Assembly (NCBI GenBank): GCA_903959715.1
Contig: CAJBXX010000290.1
Coordinates: forward strand, 1-8,812
DNA from: an uncultured Alphaproteobacteria bacterium
Lineage (GTDB): Bacteria > Pseudomonadota > Alphaproteobacteria > Rickettsiales > UBA1997
Direction of reading: 5' to 3'
Length of the DNA stretch: 8,812 nucleotides
Part shown: piece by piece, positions 5,836-8,812 of the stretch
Position numbering within the stretch: position 1 is the first letter of the stretch
Layout of the letters: each line of letters begins with the position of its first letter
Position numbers and translations under genes: made by a program
The notes under the pieces: generated by a model
Seen by the model: only the letters and a program-made list of their open reading frames with translations
Told to the model about the DNA's origin: nothing
Database searches by the model: none

Positions 5836-6670
5836 TTTCAACCGATTTAACCATTCTTTTGTCGGCATCTAAAACTTTAAAAATTAATTGAGATTTTTCA
5901 ATTTTATCACCAATTTTTGGAACAGCTTTAAAGGTTGCCATCACAAGACCACCAACGGTTTCGGCAGAACAATCTTCAAATTTAATTTTAAAAATTTCTT
6001 CGAAATTTTTTAATTCAACTCTGCCACCAAATTGATAAGTTTTTTCATCAATTTTTTTAATTTGAAAAAATGAACTTTCGAGCGGAACATCATGCTCATC
6101 ATCAATTTGTCCAACAATTTCTTCGATTAAATTTTCAATTGTAACTAAGCCGTCAACGGCTCCAAATTCATCAAGCACAATTGCGACATGAACTCTTGAG
6201 GAGCGCATTTTTAAAAGGGCGTCAATCAGTTTTGTTGAGCAGGGCATAAACAAAATTTTTCTTATGATTTTTGGTAAATTAAAATCATTATTTATATTGC
6301 ATAAAAATTTTGCTAAATCTTTGCTGTGAATAAAGCCGACGATGTGATCAATGTTGTCTTTGTAGACGGGAATTCGCGTATGTTCATCTTCGGTAATAAT
6401 TTTTTTTATTTCATCGAGCGTTATATTTTCTGGTATCGCAATAATATCAGACCTCGGAACCATTATGGTATTAATTTTTTTATCACCAAAATTAACAATA
6501 TTTTTTAACATCTTTTTTTCTTCTGAGGTGATAAAGCCTTGTGTTTCATAGGTTTCGGTGATGTGATTAATCAAAAATGACAGAGATTTTTTATTTTTTT
6601 TCCCGAATAAAATAAAGAAAAAATTAATTAATTTTTTAAAATTAAAATTATTGCGTGACTTAGATTTCAT
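5813..6670 (-). CDS. corC: CorC/TlyC-type CBS domain protein
   Basis: The 285-residue product has a basic, partly hydrophobic start (1-30), two CBS domains and a C-terminal CorC_HlyC domain. CBS1 (about 66-125) contains MVPRSDI and HTRIPVYKDNIDHIVGFIHSKDLA. CBS2 (about 132-190) contains ILFMPCSTKLIDALLKMRSSRVHVAIVLDEFGAVDGLVTIENLIEEIVGQIDDEHD. The C-terminal domain covers about 200-280. There is no DUF21 membrane domain, so it is the soluble type. Members are linked to magnesium and cobalt efflux (CorC) and in Rickettsia are annotated TlyC hemolysin; CBS pairs usually bind adenine nucleotides. The downstream position after ybeY is the usual bacterial ybeY-corC order. Its ATG overlaps the ybeY stop in an ATGA, indicating translational coupling. 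A hemolytic role cannot be read from the sequence. Confidence 0.92.
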   Translation of the reverse strand: MKSKSRNNFNFKKLINFFFILFGKKNKKSLSFLINHITETYETQGFITSEEKKMLKNIVNFGDKKINTIMVPRSDIIAIPENITLDEIKKIITEDEHTRIPVYKDNIDHIVGFIHSKDLAKFLCNINNDFNLPKIIRKILFMPCSTKLIDALLKMRSSRVHVAIVLDEFGAVDGLVTIENLIEEIVGQIDDEHDVPLESSFFQIKKIDEKTYQFGGRVELKNFEEIFKIKFEDCSAETVGGLVMATFKAVPKIGDKIEKSQLIFKVLDADKRMVKSVEIKALYDL

Positions 6671-7221
6671 TGTTTGTAAGGATTGTTAATATTTAGTTTT
6701 TTAAGAATTTTTATTTCAAGATTTTCCATAATTTTTGCCATTTTTTCTTCTTCGTGATCATGTCCGAGTAAATGAAGAATGCCATGTGCAATTAAGTGCG
6801 TCAAGTGGTCATGAAAAATCTTTCCCTGACTTTTTGCCTCTTTTAAAATATATTCATAACTTAAAATTATGTCGCCAAGAAAAATATATTTATTGGTTCC
6901 GATGGCTTGTTTCAAGCCCTCTAACTGAATAATTTTTTCATCTAAATTGCCAAATGATAAAACATTTGTTGGCTTATCTTGATTACGAAATTCTCGATTA
7001 ATTTTTTTAATTTGTAAATTTGAGCATAAGGAAATTGATAAATGAAAGCAAATTTCTTTTTTTAAAAATTTTTCAAGAGCGGAGTTTTCAAGAATTTTTT
7101 GAGCTTGAGATTTGATAAATTTTTCAATATTTTTAACCTCAAGCCATTGTTTTGATCTTAGTTCAACCTCAACGCTAACTAGCTCTTGCAAGAATTTGTT
7201 TGAAAATTTGGATTCGGACAT
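6667..7221 (-). CDS. ybeY: Endoribonuclease YbeY, 16S rRNA maturation factor
   Basis: YbeY is a zinc-dependent endoribonuclease needed for 16S rRNA 3'-end maturation and ribosome quality control. The 184-residue product carries QDKPTNVLSF (81-90), LGDIILSYEYI (115-125) and the metal site HLIAHGILHLLGHDHEE (142-158), in which H146, H150 and H156 form the H-x3-H-x5-H triad. Position 154 is His where most homologues have Tyr. The first 15 or so residues precede the conserved domain. I kept the ATG at 7221 because no better start lies near it; this makes the gene overlap hemH by 43 bp. It ends in an ATGA overlap with corC. Both overlaps point to one polycistronic message. Confidence 0.94.
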   Translation of the reverse strand: MSESKFSNKFLQELVSVEVELRSKQWLEVKNIEKFIKSQAQKILENSALEKFLKKEICFHLSISLCSNLQIKKINREFRNQDKPTNVLSFGNLDEKIIQLEGLKQAIGTNKYIFLGDIILSYEYILKEAKSQGKIFHDHLTHLIAHGILHLLGHDHEEEKMAKIMENLEIKILKKLNINNPYKQ

Positions 7222-8270
7222 AATTTAAATTTTTTAGGACAAATTCTTTGTGGATTTTCACCGCAAAAAATTGCAAAATTATCATTTTTAGAAGTGCTTT
7301 TTACAATATTTGCAAGACCTTGAATAAAGTTGCGTTCAATGTTCAATGACGGCACTCGATAATATTCGGCAACACCAAGTTTTTTGGCGAATTCATGATA
7401 TTCTATGTCAAGCTCAACCAATGTTTCTGAGTGATCGGAGACGAAAGCAATTGGAATTATTACGGGAATTTTTTCATCGAGAGCAACACTCGTTACTTCT
7501 TGTTCTAGGCTTGGCGTTGTCCATTTCAAAGGACCAACTTTTGATTGATAGCAAATTCTATATTCCAAATCTGAATTTTCTGATTTTCGTAAATCATTTA
7601 AAAATTTTATTGTTTTTTTTGCAGTTTCTTCAACTTGAAAAACATAAGGGTCGCCATTATCGATAACTTTTTGTGGAAGCCCGTGAGCTGAAAATAATAA
7701 TCTTACTTTTGATAAATTTTTATTTTCAATTTTGTTTAAAGTTTGGTTGATGTGAATCGCATGAGAGCGAATAAAATCATCGTGAGTTGGATAGCAACAA
7801 ACAATTTTTATCGGAATTGATTCGGTAAAAAAATTATCGGCGAAATCTTTGACGGAAGATGCGGTTGTAGTGCTTGAAAATTGCGGATAAAGTGGCAATA
7901 AAATAATTTGATCGGGTTGATATTCTTTGATTTTTTGAGCAATTTCCGAAGCAAATGGATGCCAATAACGCATGGCGGTAAAAACTTTATAATTGCCATC
8001 AAAAGATAATTCGCGTTCAAGGGAATCGGCTTGCGAAAGGGTTATATCTAGAAGCGGTGACTTGCCACCAATTTGATTATAAATATTTTGGGCTTTCTGT
8101 TTGCGTCGCGAAGAAATGAGCTTTGCAATCAAGAAACGCAATGGTTGCGGTAAAGATATAATCGCTTTATCGTTGAATAAATTAAACAAAAAAGGCTCAA
8201 CCGATTCAATCTTATCGGGCCCTCCTAAATTTAACAAAACTACCGCGGTTTTGTGGTTAAATTTTGTCAT
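7179..8270 (-). CDS. hemH: Ferrochelatase with cysteine-rich C-terminal tail
   Basis: HemH inserts Fe2+ into protoporphyrin IX, the last step of heme synthesis, at the membrane surface. The 363-residue product shows LLNLGGP (12-18), IGGKSPL (67-73), MRYWHPF (100-106), LLPLYPQFSSTTTAS (124-138), FSAHGLPQKVIDNGDPY (193-209) with the catalytic His196, CYQSKVGPLKWTTPS (240-254), and PIAFVSDHSETLVELDIEY (273-291) with acidic residues E282 and E286. The tail after about residue 333 contains C336, C344, C351 and C361. Some bacterial ferrochelatases, including Caulobacter's, bind a [2Fe-2S] cluster through C-terminal cysteines, so a cluster is plausible here. Its ATG overlaps the end of the upstream permease by 14 bp, and its stop lies 43 bp inside ybeY. 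The enzyme call is firm; the cluster is inferred. Confidence 0.96.
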   Translation of the reverse strand: MTKFNHKTAVVLLNLGGPDKIESVEPFLFNLFNDKAIISLPQPLRFLIAKLISSRRKQKAQNIYNQIGGKSPLLDITLSQADSLERELSFDGNYKVFTAMRYWHPFASEIAQKIKEYQPDQIILLPLYPQFSSTTTASSVKDFADNFFTESIPIKIVCCYPTHDDFIRSHAIHINQTLNKIENKNLSKVRLLFSAHGLPQKVIDNGDPYVFQVEETAKKTIKFLNDLRKSENSDLEYRICYQSKVGPLKWTTPSLEQEVTSVALDEKIPVIIPIAFVSDHSETLVELDIEYHEFAKKLGVAEYYRVPSLNIERNFIQGLANIVKSTSKNDNFAIFCGENPQRICPKKFKLCPNPNFQTNSCKS

Positions 8271-8812
8271 AAAAAATATTTTTAATTAATGATGAAAAGA
8301 AAAATAATAAACAATGAATTACTATTATTGTTGGTGCAATTGATAAAGCAAGAGTGTTAGCTAATAAAAAACCTAAACTTGAAATTGTTATTCCTAAAAA
8401 TGCACTTTTTATAATCATTTCTTGAGGATTTTTTGAAAAATTTCTGGCGGTGGCACAAGGAATTATCATTAAAGCCATAATTAAAAATACCCCCGTCACC
8501 TTTACGGCGAAAGCAATTAACAGCGATAATAAAATCATGAATAAATAGTTTATGTTGTTTGTTTTTATGTTTTTAACGATCGCAATATCTTGATTTAATA
8601 ATGCGATTAAAAATCTTTTTAAATAAAGAATAATAAAAATTAAAATTAACAAGGTGAGAGCGAGAATTATTAAAAAATTAAACATTTTTATATTGGAAAT
8701 ATCGCCAAAAAGAAATTCTTCAAAGACAAAATTTTTGTTGAAATTTTCGTTAAATAAAACGGCACAGGATATAAAAAAATAAGATAAAATCATGATTATA
8801 CTATCAAGTGCA
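8257..8812 (-). CDS. znuB: ABC-3 family metal transporter permease, ZnuB-like (5' end cut by window edge)
   Basis: The reading frame stays open to the window edge, so the ATG at 8793 is an internal Met and not the start. About 185 codons are visible. ABC-3 permeases run about 260-290 residues, so the N-terminal third is outside. The visible part has strongly hydrophobic segments separated by short polar loops. The second of these loops contains the family-like NQDIAIVKNIKTNNINYLF, followed by the conserved SLLIAFAVKVTGVFLIMALMIIPCATAR helix region and a last pair of helices ending FFFSSLIKNIF. The family forms the membrane channel of Zn2+, Mn2+ or Fe2+ importers with a ZnuC-type ATPase and a ZnuA-type binding protein, neither of which is in view. 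Zinc is the most common substrate of relatives in Rickettsiales, but the metal cannot be assigned here. It overlaps hemH by 14 bp and is probably co-transcribed with it. Confidence 0.87.
   Translation of the reverse strand, partial: ALDSIIMILSYFFISCAVLFNENFNKNFVFEEFLFGDISNIKMFNFLIILALTLLILIFIILYLKRFLIALLNQDIAIVKNIKTNNINYLFMILLSLLIAFAVKVTGVFLIMALMIIPCATARNFSKNPQEMIIKSAFLGITISSLGFLLANTLALSIAPTIIVIHCLLFFFSSLIKNIFYDKI

Noticed and set aside
7346..7666. Plus-strand frame of 106 codons within hemH
   Set aside because: It is fully antisense to well-conserved ferrochelatase motifs, and its product resembles nothing known to me.
8791..8793. ATG as the true start of the ABC permease
   Set aside because: The frame remains open upstream to the window edge, and the protein would lack the N-terminal third of the family. 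It is an internal Met.
1..8812. Mobile element, CRISPR, toxin-antitoxin or other complete defence system
   Set aside because: No transposase, integrase, terminal inverted repeats, regularly spaced repeats or paired small toxin/antitoxin genes were seen on either strand.

Overview
The window looks like a piece of an AT-rich, compact alphaproteobacterial genome, most likely a Rickettsiales-type or similar host-associated bacterium. The reasons are strong A/T bias (some 60-base blocks have only 10 G+C), alpha-type RplM and RpsI tails, a Rickettsiales-style pair of VirB2 type IV secretion pilins, a TlyC/CorC-type CBS protein without a membrane domain, and genes that overlap repeatedly. Genus and species cannot be named from this sequence. 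No plasmid, phage, transposon, CRISPR array, tRNA or rRNA was seen.

Layout: (1) Positions 1-878, minus strand: two tandem virB2-type pilin genes. The first is cut by the window edge. The second carries an unusual extension of about 100 residues between its signal peptide and the pilin core. (2) 1005-2980, minus strand: an overlapping cluster rpiB-trmB-murB (sugar phosphate isomerase, tRNA m7G46 methyltransferase, peptidoglycan precursor reductase). (3) 3055-4002, minus strand: the ribosomal protein operon rplM-rpsI, with a clear intrinsic terminator behind it and a hairpin leader in front. (4) 4003-4253: a gene-poor, very AT-rich spacer with inverted repeats and a weak promoter candidate. (5) 4254-4817, minus strand: a RimJ/RimL-like GNAT acetyltransferase. 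(6) 4873-5835, plus strand: gshB, the only plus-strand gene; its tail overlaps the next gene on the other strand. (7) 5813-8812, minus strand: a chain of overlapping genes, znuB-like permease (cut by the window edge), hemH, ybeY and corC, probably one transcript.

Most genes are housekeeping: cell wall (murB), tRNA modification, ribosome assembly and maturation (rplM, rpsI, ybeY), heme (hemH), glutathione (gshB) and metal uptake (znuB-like). The accessory part is the pilin pair, which implies a VirB-type type IV secretion apparatus encoded elsewhere. The most interesting points are the enlarged VirB2 with two CX3C motifs, the four-cysteine C-terminal tail of ferrochelatase, and the absence of a recognisable Shine-Dalgarno sequence before any start. 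I did not find a complete new multi-gene system.
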